Source of the DNA: Atopobiaceae bacterium UBA5363 | GTDB lineage: Bacteria > Actinomycetota > Coriobacteriia > Coriobacteriales > Atopobiaceae | Assembly (NCBI GenBank): GCA_002407925.1 | Contig: DHPN01000011.1 | Coordinates: 12,615-45,127, forward strand | Reading direction: 5' to 3' | DNA length: 32,513 nucleotides | In this document: positions 1 through 7,700 of the stretch, one piece after another | How the letters are laid out: every line of letters begins with the position of its first letter | Position numbering within the stretch: the first letter of the stretch is position 1 | The notes under the pieces: model-generated | The model's database searches: none | What the model was told of the DNA's origin: nothing | Seen by the model: the letters and a program-made list of their open reading frames with translations, nothing else | Program-made: the position numbers and the translations under genes

Positions 1-1
1 C

Positions 2-505
2 TATAACGGTATGCGGGGTTTTCAGCATCGTGAGCCTGGCGTTGTCGGAGCTGCGCTGTCGACGCCGTCGACATATGCCGAGGTTATCTGTGATGGCCAT
101 CATGTCCTACCCGCTGCGGTCAAGGTCCTTGTAGCCGCAAAAGGTTGGCAGCACGTCGTGCTCATCACAGACTGCCTAGGCTGTGGGGGGCTGCCTGACG
201 GTGAGTATGTGAGTGGCGGACTGCCGGTCGTCATGCGGGATGGCGCCTGCTATTTACGGGATAAGGGCAGCCTTGCGGGCAGCGTACTTACACTTGCCGA
301 GGCCGTGCGCAATGTGTTTAATTGGAACCTCGTGACTGCAGAGCAAGCCATTCGCATGGCAACAGAGATCCCTGCTCGGGCCAACCATATAGACGGCCAA
401 TGCGGCAAAATAGCCCCTGGCCGTTTTGCAGACTTTGTTGTGCTGCGCGATGACCTAAGCCTTGCTGACACGTATGTTGGCGGCAGGAGCGTGCAAGAAA
501 GCTAA
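2..505 (+). CDS. nagA: N-acetylglucosamine-6-phosphate deacetylase, C-terminal part (5' end outside window)
   Basis: NagA removes the acetyl group from N-acetylglucosamine-6-phosphate, giving glucosamine-6-phosphate for NagB, in the cytoplasm. The frame is already open at base 2 and reads through YNGM, which matches the NagA region that binds the acetyl-sugar (usually H-x-x-N-A-M), followed by HREPGVVGAAL. DGHHV supplies a conserved histidine, and the LITD aspartate, about 57 residues into the visible frame, corresponds to the catalytic Asp of the amidohydrolase family. The C-terminal G-x-I-A-P-G-R-F-A-D-F-V-V segment is typical of the composite beta domain. Only 167 residues are visible; the family is near 380, so roughly the first 55 percent is missing. 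It is followed 48 bases later by nagB, which fits an operon. Identification is firm from motifs plus neighbour. Confidence 0.92.
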   Translation, partial: YNGMRGFQHREPGVVGAALSTPSTYAEVICDGHHVLPAAVKVLVAAKGWQHVVLITDCLGCGGLPDGEYVSGGLPVVMRDGACYLRDKGSLAGSVLTLAEAVRNVFNWNLVTAEQAIRMATEIPARANHIDGQCGKIAPGRFADFVVLRDDLSLADTYVGGRSVQES

Positions 506-553
506 TGCGTCAGAAAGCAGCATTAAATCTCATTCTCACAGGAGGGGAGTTCT

Positions 554-1294
554 ATGAGGATCGTACGTGCAAGTGACTATCATGACATGAGCCGCAAAGC
601 TGCAAATATCATATCAGCGCAGGTGATTCTCAAACCAGACTCTGTTTTGGGCTTGGCGACAGGAACCTCGCCGATAGGCGCCTATCAGCAACTCGTTGAG
701 TGGTATCGCAAGGGTGACGTTGATTTTTCTCAGGTAAGTACGTATAACCTCGACGAGTACCGCGGGTTGACGCATAACGACCCGCAAAGCTATCACTACT
801 TCATGCGCAAGAATTTCTTTGATGACATCAATATCGACCTCTCTCGTACGCATGTCCCTGACGGGGCCAATCTTGATGCTGAGGCTGCATGCAAGGCCTA
901 CGATCGGCTTGTCGCAGAGGCAGGATATCCAGATCTGCAGCTTCTTGGCATCGGGCGCAATGGCCATATTGGCTTCAATGAGCCTGATGAGGCTTTCTCG
1001 AAGGGTACGCATTGCGTGGACTTGACAGAGTCGACGATTGAGGCGAACAGCCGTCTGTTTAAAAATGAGCAGGACGTGCCGCGGCAAGCCTATACGATGG
1101 GAGTACAGACAATCATGCGCGCGCGCAGAATTGTCATCATTGCAAGCGGTGGTGAAAAGGCCGATGCCGTATGGGCGTGCGCATACGGTCCAGTGACTCC
1201 TGAAGTTCCTGCTTCTATCTTGCAGCTGCACACCGATTGCACGTTAGTGGCAGACGCAGAGGCTTTAAGAATCGTCGACGAACGCGGGCTGTGA
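554..1294 (+). CDS. nagB: Glucosamine-6-phosphate deaminase
   Basis: NagB converts glucosamine-6-phosphate to fructose-6-phosphate and ammonia, the last committed step of amino-sugar catabolism. The 246-residue length fits the shorter, B. subtilis-type enzymes rather than the 266-residue allosteric E. coli form. Visible motifs are GLATGTSP (phosphate loop, about residues 33-40), NLDEY with the proton-relay Asp at 67, and GIGRNGHIGFNEP with His138 and Glu143. E. coli has Asp where this protein has Asn136, which is the usual variant in the monomeric group. The ATG follows an AGGAGGGG ribosome site at about 541-548. It sits directly after nagA on the same strand and ends before a convergent terminator region. 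Confidence 0.96.
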   Translation: MRIVRASDYHDMSRKAANIISAQVILKPDSVLGLATGTSPIGAYQQLVEWYRKGDVDFSQVSTYNLDEYRGLTHNDPQSYHYFMRKNFFDDINIDLSRTHVPDGANLDAEAACKAYDRLVAEAGYPDLQLLGIGRNGHIGFNEPDEAFSKGTHCVDLTESTIEANSRLFKNEQDVPRQAYTMGVQTIMRARRIVIIASGGEKADAVWACAYGPVTPEVPASILQLHTDCTLVADAEALRIVDERGL

Positions 1295-1353
1295 GACGCT
1301 ACCGAAGGCACCCATAAATTCTCGTTTTAGGTGCCCTTGGTCTCGTGAGGGAA

Positions 1354-1387
1354 AATTCCCTAGCAGCTTTGCAACTGCTAGGGAATT
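1354..1387. terminator. Strong hairpin between convergent nagB and aldolase genes
   Basis: A perfect 13-bp inverted repeat (arms 1354-1366 and 1375-1387, AATTCCCTAGCAG and its complement) encloses an 8-base loop. On the minus strand it is followed by a short T run (AATTTTCC), so it is best placed as the aldolase terminator. It may also stop nagB transcripts from the other side. A weaker GGCACC/GGTGCC stem lies at 1307-1312 and 1330-1335, closer to nagB, without a T tract. Confidence 0.75.
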
Positions 1388-1405
1388 GCGTCCTATGGCT
1401 TAGAG

Positions 1406-2257
1406 CTATGCCTTGTTTGTCGAGTCTAAATTGTCCATATGGGACTCAACTACAGCCATGATCTCCTGCATTCCATTCTTAGAGGGCTTCTTTGGGTCAA
1501 AGCAAGAGGGGTTGGAAGCCATATATCCCATAAAGCCACGGGTAAACGCTTGTCTAAGCTCTGTTGCGTAGTTGACTTTGCAAATGCCATTGTTGATGGC
1601 CTCTTTGACTTGGTCGTCAGGGACGCCGGAAGTCCCATGCAGCACAAGGGGAATCTCAAGTTTTGAGCGTATCTCTTTTAAGATGCCCTGCTCGATGTGA
1701 GGCGTGCCCTTATAGACGCCATGTGCGGTGCCGATGCCAATGGCAAGGCTTGTGCAGTGCGTGCGGGCTACAAATTCAACCGCTTGCTCTGGGTCCGTGT
1801 ACGGGCTCTCTCCCTTGACTGCAGGCCCATCATCTTCTTTCCCGCCCACCTTACCGAGCTCAGCTTCTACGGGGAGGTCAATTGCTTGGGCAACCTTGGT
1901 GACCGATGAGGTCAAGGCGACGTTTTCCTCGAACGGAACGTGGCTGCCATCTATCATGACAGACGTGTAACCAGCTCGTATGGCTTGAATGCAGCGATCA
2001 AACCCATCGCCATGGTCAAGATGCAGGGCTATGGGCACATGCGCGCGGCTAGCTGCCGTATGTACCATCGATGAGAAATAGTCCAAGGACGCATACTTAA
2101 TGGTTCCAGGCGTAGTTTGCAATATGACGGGAGAGCGCTTTTCTTCTGCAGCTCTCACCACTGCCATGACAAATTCGAGATTTTCCACATTAAAAGCGCC
2201 GACCGCATAGTGACCAGCTTGGGCAGCAGTCAGCATTTCCTTGGTTGATACAAGCAT
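1406..2257 (-). CDS. Class II (zinc) ketose-bisphosphate aldolase, fructose- or tagatose-1,6-bisphosphate type
   Basis: Class II aldolases split a ketose-1,6-bisphosphate into dihydroxyacetone phosphate and glyceraldehyde-3-phosphate. The start is placed at the internal ATG (MLVSTKEML), which has a GAGGAAAGAGG ribosome site and begins where the family begins; an upstream in-frame ATG at 2296 would add 13 unmatched residues. This gives 283 residues, the length of GatY/KbaY and short Fba enzymes. Asp81 and His82 in HLDHG are the catalytic Asp and a zinc ligand; His179 (GTAHG) and His207 (LHGTSG) are the other likely zinc ligands. It faces nagB and diverges from a DeoR/AgaR-type regulator. That amino-sugar context allows a tagatose-bisphosphate role, but it could equally be the glycolytic fructose-bisphosphate aldolase. 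Substrate cannot be settled by reading. Confidence 0.92.
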   Translation of the reverse strand: MLVSTKEMLTAAQAGHYAVGAFNVENLEFVMAVVRAAEEKRSPVILQTTPGTIKYASLDYFSSMVHTAASRAHVPIALHLDHGDGFDRCIQAIRAGYTSVMIDGSHVPFEENVALTSSVTKVAQAIDLPVEAELGKVGGKEDDGPAVKGESPYTDPEQAVEFVARTHCTSLAIGIGTAHGVYKGTPHIEQGILKEIRSKLEIPLVLHGTSGVPDDQVKEAINNGICKVNYATELRQAFTRGFMGYMASNPSCFDPKKPSKNGMQEIMAVVESHMDNLDSTNKA

Positions 2258-2599
2258 GATGCCTCTTTCCTCTCGTCTAGGGGAGTGAATCGCCAACGCC
2301 TCATATCCTCTATTGTCCTCATCACATATAAAGGTAGAGGTTTACTGCTGCCATGCAACGAGGCCCTTTGAGTTTGGGGTCGAAAAAACAAAAGTCAGTG
2401 TAATATCTTTGCTTTTGTTAGCGAATGCGGTCGATAAGCAAGGTGCCAGAGATTAAATAGAAACGTAAAAATTTGTGTTTGTTTGTTTTTTAGTAAGTTA
2501 AAGAAACACATTTTAGCCATATTAGGGAAAACTCCCACATATAAACTGCCTTGTGAGGATGCTAAGGCAGGGTGCTCCGTTCGAAGTAAGTAGGGGTCT
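2258..2599. promoter_or_regulatory. Divergent intergenic region between aldolase and deoR-type regulator
   Basis: This 342-base gap holds no credible gene. It is clearly more AT-rich than its surroundings, especially 2380-2530, with T-rich stretches around 2472-2492. It must contain the promoters of both divergent units. A TATAAA at 2540-2545 is a possible -10 box for the regulator gene, but no convincing -35 box lies at the right distance. An inverted repeat inside it is listed separately. Confidence 0.6.
2387..2419. promoter_or_regulatory. Candidate operator: 8-bp inverted repeat AACAAAAG/CTTTTGTT
   Basis: The arms at 2387-2394 and 2412-2419 are perfect complements separated by 17 bases, in the AT-rich part of the divergent region. 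DeoR-family repressors commonly bind inverted or direct repeats next to their own gene, so autoregulation and control of the aldolase are plausible. Further TTTGTTT-like copies occur at about 2479-2489. No binding evidence is available; this rests on symmetry and position. Confidence 0.35.
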
Positions 2600-3373
2600 A
2601 TGACGAAATTCGCTGAACAGAGGCGGGCAGCAATTCTTGCGATGCTTGAGCAGAACACGTCTGTCCAAGTGTCTGAGATTGCGAAGGCCTTTGGTGTATC
2701 GTGCGTAACGGTTCGCTCTGACCTTGACGTTCTTGCCCATGATGGAAAGCTGCGTCGGACGCATGGCGGTGCCATCTCCTTGTCAAAGACGCTCACGGTT
2801 TCGATCCAAGATCGCCGCATCAATGTGAATGTGGAAGCAAAAAGGGCGATTGCCCATGAGGCAGCCTCATTTGTAAGGGCAGGTCAGTCGGTTCTTGTTG
2901 ACACGGGTACCACGGGCCTTGCGCTTGTCCAAGCCCTCAACTCTTGCGGTGCTCTTACGCTCATAACAGCTGATCTTACAATTGCTGATTACATTGATCG
3001 CGCAATGCCGTCCGCAGAGGTCGTGTTGCTGGGCGGCACATTGCGCAAGGCTCACCGGTACACATCAGGCCCTGCAGCTGTTTCAGCGCTTTTAGCATTG
3101 CGGCCCGATGTCGCCTTCGTGTGCCCCACCTCTTTTGCTCCACGGCATGGCTTCATGACTAACTATGAGGGCATGGCAGAGCTTAAACGTGCTTTTCTCT
3201 CATGTGCGGGCGCAACGTATGTGCTTATGGACTCAAGCAAAATTAATGCACCAGGTTTATACTATTTTGGGGATGTTTCTGACGTAGACGGAATATTCAT
3301 GGAGAGTGATCCTCATGGTGTTATGACCGCATGTGTGAAAGACACTTCCACGCAGCTGGTCCTTGCCCGCTGA
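2600..3373 (+). CDS. DeoR/AgaR-family transcriptional repressor
   Basis: This 257-residue protein is full length for the DeoR family. Residues 5-57 form the N-terminal winged helix-turn-helix, with the recognition segment FGVSCVTVRSDLDVLAHDGK and the wing LRRTHGGA. The C-terminal sugar-phosphate sensor domain (about 75-235) shows VDTGTTGLALV, VVLLGGTLR and the late LMDSSK motif that helps bind the phosphate of the effector. It diverges from the aldolase and is followed 42 bases later by a HAD phosphatase. With nagAB nearby, an amino-sugar phosphate effector is a reasonable inference, not something the sequence proves. The start follows a weak TAGGGG ribosome site; the N-terminal MTKFAEQRR matches the usual family beginning. 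Confidence 0.93.
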   Translation: MTKFAEQRRAAILAMLEQNTSVQVSEIAKAFGVSCVTVRSDLDVLAHDGKLRRTHGGAISLSKTLTVSIQDRRINVNVEAKRAIAHEAASFVRAGQSVLVDTGTTGLALVQALNSCGALTLITADLTIADYIDRAMPSAEVVLLGGTLRKAHRYTSGPAAVSALLALRPDVAFVCPTSFAPRHGFMTNYEGMAELKRAFLSCAGATYVLMDSSKINAPGLYYFGDVSDVDGIFMESDPHGVMTACVKDTSTQLVLAR

Positions 3374-3415
3374 TGCATTACCAGATGAAGATTACCAAAT
3401 GAAGAGGGGAAATGT

Positions 3416-4228
3416 GTGATCCGGCTGATCTTGACGGATATCGACAACACAATCCTGCCGCATGGGGAAAGCCGCGTCTCCGAGCGCACGGTGTCGTCCT
3501 TTCATAGGGCCCTTGACGCGGGCATACACATAGGGCCTGCAAGCGGTCGTGGTATTGACTGGATCCCCCCTTTCTTCGGCGGGGATGCGACCTGCTGCTC
3601 TACCTGCCTAGCCACCAACGGACTGCAGGTCTATCTTGACGGGCGTCTCATCCATGAGGAGCACTCCGCGCGCAGCGCCTTAAGGGAGGCCGCGACAATC
3701 CTGAAGGAAGTGCCACATGCAGGCTTGCTCTGTTTCAAAGGTGGCACGCCGCTTCTTGTGACCGGTGAGCGCGAGGATCTCGCTGCAGTCTTTCCCACTT
3801 ACGCTCGTGTCTGCGTTCCCGTAGAGGACGTGCCTGATTTTCCCATCATCAAATCCAACGTGTTTATCTCTTCAGATGACAAGACGGCGCGAGAGCTCGT
3901 CGCGCGTCTCAACAGAGAGGTCGAAGGCTTGGATTTTGACTACGCGCTCCCAGGATTTTCGAACATCATGCCCCATGGCTACAACAAGGGAACTGGCGTG
4001 TGCATGCTCTGCGATGCGTTAGGGATTGATACGAGCGAAGCTGTAGTTTTCGGCGACGCCGAAAATGATTTGCCGATGTTTTCTGTGGTGCCTGACTGCG
4101 TCGCGGTGGCAAATGCGCAGTCAAGCGTAAGAGACGCGGCCCGTTGGCATATCGGACCGTGCGACGAGGATGCGGTTGCGCAGGCCGTCGAGGCTCTTGC
4201 GTCATGCGAATGGCCTTTTTCGTCATAG
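3416..4228 (+). CDS. HAD-superfamily (Cof-type, IIB) sugar-phosphate phosphatase
   Basis: This 270-residue protein has all four HAD motifs: DIDNT with Asp8 (nucleophile) and Asp10 (acid/base), Ser43 in ASGRG, Lys191, and GDAEND with Asp214 and Asp218 for Mg2+. The long insert between motifs II and III is the type IIB cap that sets substrate choice. Cof-type enzymes usually dephosphorylate phosphosugars in the cytoplasm. The start is a GTG placed 5 bases after AGAGGGGA; the ATG at 3412 is in another frame. It follows the DeoR-type gene closely and is probably co-transcribed, which suggests it clears a phosphosugar linked to that regulator. A hairpin with a T run follows the stop codon. The exact substrate is unknown. 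Confidence 0.9.
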   Translation: MIRLILTDIDNTILPHGESRVSERTVSSFHRALDAGIHIGPASGRGIDWIPPFFGGDATCCSTCLATNGLQVYLDGRLIHEEHSARSALREAATILKEVPHAGLLCFKGGTPLLVTGEREDLAAVFPTYARVCVPVEDVPDFPIIKSNVFISSDDKTARELVARLNREVEGLDFDYALPGFSNIMPHGYNKGTGVCMLCDALGIDTSEAVVFGDAENDLPMFSVVPDCVAVANAQSSVRDAARWHIGPCDEDAVAQAVEALASCEWPFSS

Positions 4229-4245
4229 CTGCCGCATGCTGCCGT

Positions 4246-4270
4246 GAGGCGTCATGGGATCGCCTTTTTT
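4246..4270 (+). terminator. Rho-independent terminator after the HAD phosphatase gene
   Basis: A short stem, AGGCG (4247-4251) with CGCCT (4261-4265), is extended by one G-U pair. A 9-base loop separates the arms and six T residues follow (4265-4270). It lies 18 bases after the stop codon. Confidence 0.6.
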
Positions 4271-4331
4271 AGAGCTCCCTGCAGTGCGCCTATTTCCAGA
4301 GGTTTCCATAGCGTGACGCTTTGGCGCACGA

Positions 4332-4360
4332 TTGGCTGCGAGTTTTATAGTCAGTACAAA
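4332..4360 (+). promoter_or_regulatory. Possible sigma-70 type promoter for the M20 peptidase gene
   Basis: TTGGCT (4332-4337) and TACAAA (4355-4360) are separated by 17 bases and match the consensus at four of six positions each. The site lies about 85 bases before the start codon and downstream of a terminator, where a new promoter is expected. An alternative -10 is TATAGT at 4346. Confidence 0.35.
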
Positions 4361-4445
4361 GCTGTGCAGCCATTGCCTCAGGCACCCGAGGACTTAGATG
4401 CCAAGGCACGCATCTGGCCATAGCAGGATAGGAACAGGACATGCC

Positions 4446-5939
4446 ATGCTGATTTTCGAGGTCATTCTTTTTCTCATCATTGTCGTCGTGGTGGTGTGTG
4501 TGGCTCGCGCTTTCGCGCTTAAGCCTACGGCATCAGCGGAAGACCCCATTGGTGCAGGTGGCTATCGAGCCGGCGACGACGAGGTGGAGCACTTCCGAAC
4601 GCTTCTGCGCATCCCGACGGTCTCTCGAGACGACCCGGCCCTTTTTGACCGCAAGCCTTTTGAGCAGTTGGTTCCTGCACTGCGCAAGCTGTATCCGCTT
4701 ACGATGTCTGCCTTCGAGCTCCAGCGCATAGATGAGTTTGGGATACTGATGCGATGGGCGGGCGCTGATGCTGCGCTGCAGCCGGTGGTGCTGATGGCCC
4801 ACCATGACGTGGTGTCGACTGATGGGCAAAAATGGACCTATCCCCCCTTTGCCGCCGAGGTTCATGATGAGCAGATCTGGGCGCGAGGGACCCTCGACAA
4901 CAAGCTTTGCTTTTGCGGCTGCATGGAGGCCTTCGAGCATCTGCTGGCGGAGGGCTATGTTCCGCCGCGCGACATCTGGTTCTTCTCGTCTTGCTGCGAA
5001 GAGAGCGCCGGACCGACTGCCGACCATGCTGTGCAGTGGCTCGAAGACCATGGTGTGCACCCATACATGGTGCTTGATGAGGGCGGGGCGGTGGCGACGG
5101 GCGTGCCGCTCGGCGTCTCGTCGCCCATGGCCATGGTCGGCGTGTCTGAAAAGGGCCACATCGACCTCACGGTAAGCGCCCATGCCGCTGGCGGGCATGC
5201 TTCCGCCCCCTCCCGCAATGATGCGACGCGCCTGCTTGTGCGGGCGACGGAGAGAATATGTGCTCATCCTGGCAAGCCGCAGGTGACTGCCGCCGTCGCC
5301 GCGATGCTCAAGGAGCTCTCTGCGCGCGGCTCGTTCGCCTACCGGATGGTCTTTGCCAACATGTGGCTGTTTCGCCCGCTCGTGGGTCGAATTCTTGCTT
5401 CAGGCTCGGAGACAGGCCCGATGGTTCGAAGCACCTATGCGCTCACACAGCTTATGGGTTCACCAGCGCGAAACGTCTTGCCCTCTCAGGCCTCAGCGAA
5501 CCTTAACGTTCGCATAGCGCCCTTTGAGAGCGTCGCGGTCGCCTTGGATCGCGCGCGAAAACAGGCACAAGCCGAATGCAGCTCAAGTGGCGTGCCTGAT
5601 GACTGCATTACCGTTGACTTTTCCAAGGACAGCCTGATAAACGAGCCGTCTCCGTTCTCTCCGTATGACGATGCAGCGTTTGACTACATCCGCCGCTGTG
5701 TAGCTGGGGTCTATCCGGAGGCCGGCGTCTGCCCTTACGTGCAGTCCAGCTGCTCCGATGCGCGTTCGTTCACCAAGATCTGCAAGCGCGTCTATCGCTT
5801 TGCCGCTTTTATCTACTCTCCCGAGGCGCGTGAGAAACTCATCCATGGCACGGACGAAAGGATTGCCGTAAAAGACTACAAGCAAGGGGTGGAGTTTTAC
5901 GTCGCGTTCGTGCGAGGCTTGGCCCAGTTGCAGGGCTAG
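4446..5939 (+). CDS. Membrane-anchored M20 family metallopeptidase (PM20D1/carboxypeptidase S-like)
   Basis: M20 enzymes are two-zinc hydrolases that cut peptides or N-acyl amino acids. The start chosen is the second in-frame ATG (4446), which has an AGGAC ribosome site and opens directly into a hydrophobic anchor, residues 2-20 (LIFEVILFLIIVVVVVCVA); an upstream start at 4398 would bury it. Visible metal and catalytic residues are His119 and Asp121 in AHHDVV, the bridging Asp151 in GTLDNK, Glu185/Glu186 in CCEES, Asp211 in LDEGG and His467 in IHGTDE. At 497 residues it is longer than PepV/DapE types and close to the carboxypeptidase S/PM20D1 branch. It is followed by an MFS carrier, possibly in one unit. 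Whether the catalytic domain faces out or in is not decided by the sequence. Confidence 0.88.
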   Translation: MLIFEVILFLIIVVVVVCVARAFALKPTASAEDPIGAGGYRAGDDEVEHFRTLLRIPTVSRDDPALFDRKPFEQLVPALRKLYPLTMSAFELQRIDEFGILMRWAGADAALQPVVLMAHHDVVSTDGQKWTYPPFAAEVHDEQIWARGTLDNKLCFCGCMEAFEHLLAEGYVPPRDIWFFSSCCEESAGPTADHAVQWLEDHGVHPYMVLDEGGAVATGVPLGVSSPMAMVGVSEKGHIDLTVSAHAAGGHASAPSRNDATRLLVRATERICAHPGKPQVTAAVAAMLKELSARGSFAYRMVFANMWLFRPLVGRILASGSETGPMVRSTYALTQLMGSPARNVLPSQASANLNVRIAPFESVAVALDRARKQAQAECSSSGVPDDCITVDFSKDSLINEPSPFSPYDDAAFDYIRRCVAGVYPEAGVCPYVQSSCSDARSFTKICKRVYRFAAFIYSPEAREKLIHGTDERIAVKDYKQGVEFYVAFVRGLAQLQG

Positions 5940-5952
5940 GCGCTGCAGGCCC

Positions 5953-5972
5953 TTCCGTCGTTCACGGCGGGA
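5953..5972 (+). other. Stem-loop between peptidase and MFS genes
   Basis: TTCCGTCG (5953-5960) pairs with CGGCGGGA (5965-5972), with two G-U pairs, around a TTCA tetraloop. There is no T run, so it is more likely an RNA-stability or attenuating element than a full terminator. Confidence 0.4.
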
Positions 5973-5998
5973 AGAGCTTTACGCAAAAAGGAGGTTCG

Positions 5999-7333
5999 AT
6001 GGCTGAAAAGACCAAACGCAAGGCAGCGAAGATCCCTTTCGACTGGAAGCGCTGCGCTGTGGCCTCGTTGCCGTTTATGGGTATGATCTCGTTTTGGCAG
6101 ATCTTCGATGGCCTAATTCCCAAGATGCTGACACAGACATTTGGCCTTTCAAACTGGGTGACTGGCATTGTCATGGCACTTGATAACATCTTCGGTCTCT
6201 TTTTACTTCCTTGGTTTGGCATTCAGTCGGATCACTGCCGCTCTCGACTGGGACGCAGAACGCCGTTCATTCTTGTGGGCTCGGCATTTGCCACGGTCTC
6301 AGTTCCGCTGATCGCGGTGGCAAACAACCAGGGTAACTTCATTATGCTCATAGCCATGATCCTTGTAACGCTGACTGCCATATGTGCATATCGAACGGCC
6401 ACGATTGCCATCGTGGCAGACATTACTCCTCGTCCGCTGAGGACCAAGGGTGACTCCGTTGACAAGATCGTCGGCTATGCGGGCACGGGTGCCATGCTGG
6501 TAGCTATCAGCATATTGGTGCCTTCGGTTGACCACCCTGATTACGTGCCGGTCTTCCTTCTGCAAGGCATTGTCATTGCCGGTGCTGCTGTGGCCTTCAA
6601 GCTTTTGCTTAACGAACCTCGTGCTGTTGAGAAGATGCACGAGGAAAGCTATCGCATGGGAATCGAGGAGGATAAGATTGACCCGAGCGATGATGAGGAT
6701 GCTGCGCATGAGCGGGTGAGCGACCCTGAGCTCCTGCGCTCGATTGCTCTTTTGTTGGGGGCCGTGTTCTTCTATTACATGTCCTATAATGCCATGACGA
6801 CAAACATCTCCCGCTATGCGTCGGACTTCTTCTCGATGCGCGGCGGGTCGTATGCAGTGATTAATATTGTTACCATTGTAGGTGCCCTGGCTTCGTATGT
6901 GCCGATGGCTAACCTGTCACTCAAAATAGGGCGAAAGCGTGTTGCGCTTGTGGCAGGTGTGGTGATGGCTGCTTGTCCTGTCGTGATGTGGTTGTATCCG
7001 ACATTCACCACTGGTTACTATGTGCTATTCCTTCTTATGGGTGCGTCTTTGGGGACCGTTGACCTGTGCGTATATCCCATGATCTTGGAAAACTGCAGCG
7101 CCCGCAGCGTCGGTCGCTATTCGGGCTACTACTACACCGTAAGCATGGCAGCGCAGGTGGTCACTCCTATTCTCTCCGGCGTGATCATGGATGTCGCAGA
7201 AGCCCAGCTGTTTCTCTATATCGCGATCATGGGGGTGCTGATGTGCGTCTTCATTGCGCTTGCACGCCATGGGGACTCCATCTTGGCCGACGAGATCCTT
7301 CAGCGTGAGGCCGCAGCCGACAGACAAGCGTAA
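5999..7333 (+). CDS. MFS sugar transporter (SLC45/GPH-like)
   Basis: This 444-residue, 12-helix secondary carrier shows SDHCRSRLGRRTPF after the second helix, which resembles the loop 2-3 signature of sucrose/maltose carriers (SLC45, GPH group). An acidic, charged linker at about residues 215-245 (EEDKIDPSDDEDAAHE) separates the two six-helix halves. The ATG is well placed after AAGGAGG (5989-5995). It follows the M20 peptidase by 59 bases, so the two may share a transcript, although the functional link is unclear. A terminator sits immediately after the stop. A sugar substrate is inferred from family resemblance; it could also export a peptidase product. Confidence 0.87.
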   Translation: MAEKTKRKAAKIPFDWKRCAVASLPFMGMISFWQIFDGLIPKMLTQTFGLSNWVTGIVMALDNIFGLFLLPWFGIQSDHCRSRLGRRTPFILVGSAFATVSVPLIAVANNQGNFIMLIAMILVTLTAICAYRTATIAIVADITPRPLRTKGDSVDKIVGYAGTGAMLVAISILVPSVDHPDYVPVFLLQGIVIAGAAVAFKLLLNEPRAVEKMHEESYRMGIEEDKIDPSDDEDAAHERVSDPELLRSIALLLGAVFFYYMSYNAMTTNISRYASDFFSMRGGSYAVINIVTIVGALASYVPMANLSLKIGRKRVALVAGVVMAACPVVMWLYPTFTTGYYVLFLLMGASLGTVDLCVYPMILENCSARSVGRYSGYYYTVSMAAQVVTPILSGVIMDVAEAQLFLYIAIMGVLMCVFIALARHGDSILADEILQREAAADRQA

Positions 7334-7339
7334 AAACTG

Positions 7340-7370
7340 GGGCGTCTTTCAATCCATTCGCCCTTTTTTT
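7340..7370 (+). terminator. Terminator after the MFS gene
   Basis: GGGCG (7340-7344) pairs with CGCCC (7359-7363) around a 14-base loop, followed by seven T residues (7364-7370). It lies 7 bases after the stop codon and separates the MFS gene from the T-box leader. Confidence 0.6.
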
Positions 7371-7397
7371 GCCTCCTGTGCTATCCTTGCTGCCAAG

Positions 7398-7678
7398 GCG
7401 ATGACGGAGAGGTTTGCATCCCGCGGTGTTCATGCACAAGAGAGAGAGCTCGCTGGCTGAGAGGCTTTCGCATGGATGGGGAGGCAGAGTTCACTCTACC
7501 AGCTGCGACCTGAAAATACGCAGGGCCGCTGTGGCGGTGGCGCATGAGTAGGGGAGTCGTCGGCTCCACGACACGGGGTGAAAGCGGGATGTGCGGGTAT
7601 ACAGCTGCACTCCAACCGAGGTGGTACCGCGGAGAAGAAGATCCGTCCTTGGGCATGAGTTCCCAGGGGCGGTTTTTT
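7398..7678 (+). ncRNA. T-box riboswitch leader, phenylalanine-specific (UUC specifier), for pheST
   Basis: The leader contains the diagnostic T-box sequence AGGTGGTACCGCG at 7619-7631, which pairs with uncharged tRNA acceptor ends. It is followed by an intrinsic terminator (arms 7643-7653 and 7662-7672, T run 7673-7678). Upstream, AGAGAGAG/GCTGG elements around 7440-7456 match the conserved Stem I parts. TTC at 7490-7492, in a GAG-TTC-AC context, is the best specifier codon, matching Phe. When tRNA-Phe is uncharged the antiterminator should form and pheS-pheT be transcribed. The 5' boundary is approximate, and no convincing promoter was found just upstream. Confidence 0.92.
7643..7678 (+). 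terminator. Regulated terminator of the T-box leader
   Basis: The 11-base arms CCGTCCTTGGG and CCCAGGGGCGG pair, with G-U pairs inside, around an 8-base loop. Six T residues follow directly. The 5' arm overlaps the partner of the T-box sequence, so the terminator and antiterminator exclude each other. It ends 22 bases before the pheS start. Confidence 0.88.
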
Positions 7679-7700
7679 GTGAGAAGGGGAAAAGGACGAC

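Noticed and set aside
4533..5267. Antisense 244-codon frame opposite the M20 gene
   Set aside because: There is no domain, no ribosome site and full overlap with a gene whose catalytic residues are all present.
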